DNA of 7,330 nucleotides, taken from JBDKGV01 sp039798005 (GTDB lineage: Bacteria > Fibrobacterota > Fibrobacteria > UBA5070). This document shows positions 6,156-7,330 of this stretch, in pieces. Position numbers and translations under genes: made by a program. The notes under the pieces are model-generated. The model did no database searches and was not told the origin of the DNA. It saw only the letters and a list, made by a program, of their open reading frames with translations. The stretch lies in the NCBI GenBank assembly GCA_039798005.1, contig JBDKGV010000179.1:1-7330 (forward strand), written 5' to 3'. The stretch's first letter is position 1. Each line of letters begins with the position of its first letter.

Positions 6156-7330
6156 GCCGGTTTGCCAGTCGGGTCGATTTCTTGCACGCCATCCTTGCGG
6201 ACACGGGGCCGTTCGACCACCTTGAGCACCTGCACCGCCCGCCGCCCGGCAAGTGAGCCGACCCATCGCACCAGACTTTCCTCGCACACTCCGACCACCC
6301 GGAACGGCGTGTCGGAGGCTTCGGGAAGAATCAAGTTGCCGGTGCGATGCCAGCGGGACCATCCCGGCGAGGGGGGCGAAGCGAAGGCTCCCAGCAAGGC
6401 CTCCCGGCGGCCCGGCCCTTCAGGGAGTCCGATGGCCTGCCCGTCCAGTCGCAAACCGCCAAGCCGCCCACGTGCCTCAAGCTCTTCCGCCCAAGCCAGA
6501 CCCAGGCGCAAGAGGTCTTCGACCCGCATCCGTTCGGACAGATTCTGACAACCGGTCTCCACCACAAGCTGCACCCCCGAAGGGCGCGGACTCTCGCGCT
6601 CGCGCACATGTGGGAGACCGGTGCGAGCCCAAGCCCGGTGGTGCAGGTCGCGCAACCGGTCGCCCTCACGCCACGGGCGGATCCCGAAAGGCTCGCCCTC
6701 CTCGCCAAGCCCCGGCGCACCTGACGCGCCACGATCGGGATCGGGCATCGGAAAGAGCCCCGGCACTCGTGCGGGTGCAATCAGGAACGGCAGGCGTCCC
6801 GTGGTCCGCACGAGGCTGCGCGCCAACCCCAGCGCCTCTTGGGCATAACCCAGCGGAGCCGCCAAGCTCCAACGCCCCCGGCGCAATGCGGCAAAGCGCA
6901 GCGGCATCTGCACCACCGCTCCCGCCGCGAGATCACCCGCCAGATGGCCATCCTGCAACGATCCCAGCGCATCGGGAATCCGGGCCGCCAGCACCCCGAC
7001 CTCCACCAAGTCCCGAGCTCCCGCATTGGAAAGCTCCACGACAAGCTCCAAGGTCTCCCCTTCCCGGACGGTCACCGGAGGGCGCGTGCGCACCGCCAAG
7101 GGCTTGCGCCGCAGGGAGGCGATCCAAGCCGACCCGAGCATCACGCTCACCACCGCGAAAGCGATGTCGCCCGCCGGTGCCCGAGGCACCATGGCCGCGG
7201 CCAAGAGAACAAGCCACAGGGCCGCAAGGCTCTTGCCCTGCGGGGTGAGCCGCTCCACCACCTGGTGTCGCAGCCGCTCCAAGCCACGGCTGTCGCCTCC
7301 GCGCGGCCAGCGCGAAAGCAGCCAGCGCAG
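6152..7330 (-). CDS. DUF58 family protein, 5' end beyond the window
   Basis: The reading frame is open to the right edge. The first start-like codon inside is a TTG at 7282, but 16 further sense codons precede it. An N-terminal cap before R-L-T-P-Q-G is common in DUF58 proteins, so the true start is probably outside. Numbering from the TTG, residues about 18-58 form two membrane segments, followed by a beta-rich region (61-170). The DUF58 signature follows: GIRPWREGD (200-208), then R-D-L-H-H-R-A-W-A-R-T-G (211-222). After it comes a vWA-like strand (VQLVVET, 237-243) without a metal-binding D-x-S-x-S motif. DUF58 proteins usually sit between a MoxR ATPase and a transglutaminase in one operon, and the second half of that order is seen here through the ATGA overlap. 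The molecular function is unknown; a role in envelope assembly with the transglutaminase is inferred. Confidence 0.88.
   Translation of the reverse strand: MRWLLSRWPRGGDSRGLERLRHQVVERLTPQGKSLAALWLVLLAAAMVPRAPAGDIAFAVVSVMLGSAWIASLRRKPLAVRTRPPVTVREGETLELVVELSNAGARDLVEVGVLAARIPDALGSLQDGHLAGDLAAGAVVQMPLRFAALRRGRWSLAAPLGYAQEALGLARSLVRTTGRLPFLIAPARVPGLFPMPDPDRGASGAPGLGEEGEPFGIRPWREGDRLRDLHHRAWARTGLPHVRERESPRPSGVQLVVETGCQNLSERMRVEDLLRLGLAWAEELEARGRLGGLRLDGQAIGLPEGPGRREALLGAFASPPSPGWSRWHRTGNLILPEASDTPFRVVGVCEESLVRWVGSLAGRRAVQVLKVVERPRVRKDGVQEIDPTGKPA

Noticed and set aside
6156..6362. Upstream extension of the transglutaminase frame by 69 codons
   Set aside because: The extension lies inside the DUF58 gene and encodes a Gly/Arg-rich stretch. 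The ATG at 6155 gives a clean ATGA overlap and a normal membrane N-terminus.
5121..6548. A 475-codon plus-strand open frame opposite the transglutaminase and DUF58 genes, with other long ones at 4193-5194 and 6253-7248
   Set aside because: The predicted proteins are Arg/Pro/Ala-rich and low in complexity, as expected of GC-rich shadows. The minus-strand frames carry clear family motifs and a catalytic triad.

Overview
The window is GC-rich bacterial DNA from what looks like a Gram-negative organism. Both plus-strand genes encode lipoproteins with clear lipoboxes. One has a Ser-rich tether followed by a chitobiase-type C-terminal (CHB_HEX_C) fold. That style of lipoprotein, together with the base composition, would fit a GC-rich Fibrobacterota lineage, but this assignment is a low-confidence guess; other GC-rich Gram-negative phyla are possible.

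Layout: positions 1-107 hold a short leader with a plausible promoter (34-61). Positions 108-3095 (+) encode a 995-residue lipoprotein made almost entirely of about eight tandem PPC-like beta-sandwich modules of about 120 residues, with no catalytic domain recognised. A 133-base gap carries a consensus -35 box and the ribosome binding site of the next gene. Positions 3229-4134 (+) encode a 301-residue lipoprotein with a CHB_HEX_C-like module and an unrecognised C-terminal domain. A strong intrinsic terminator (4160-4194) closes this pair.

The second half is a convergent minus-strand operon. A DUF58 protein (6152 to beyond the right edge, 5' end missing) overlaps by four bases (ATGA) a 615-residue membrane transglutaminase of the TgpA type (4308-6155). 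In many bacteria these two genes follow a MoxR-family AAA ATPase gene, which would lie just outside the right edge if the usual order holds.

The two halves share no evident pathway. The left half is a pair of surface or periplasmic lipoproteins. The right half is a conserved envelope module of unknown substrate. The most novel points are the enzyme-free array of PPC-like modules, the orphan C-terminal domain of the second lipoprotein, and a shared motif with identical spacing (TTGRCR, 7 bases, GGAAATTT) upstream of both lipoprotein genes. No RNA genes, mobile elements or CRISPR arrays were seen.
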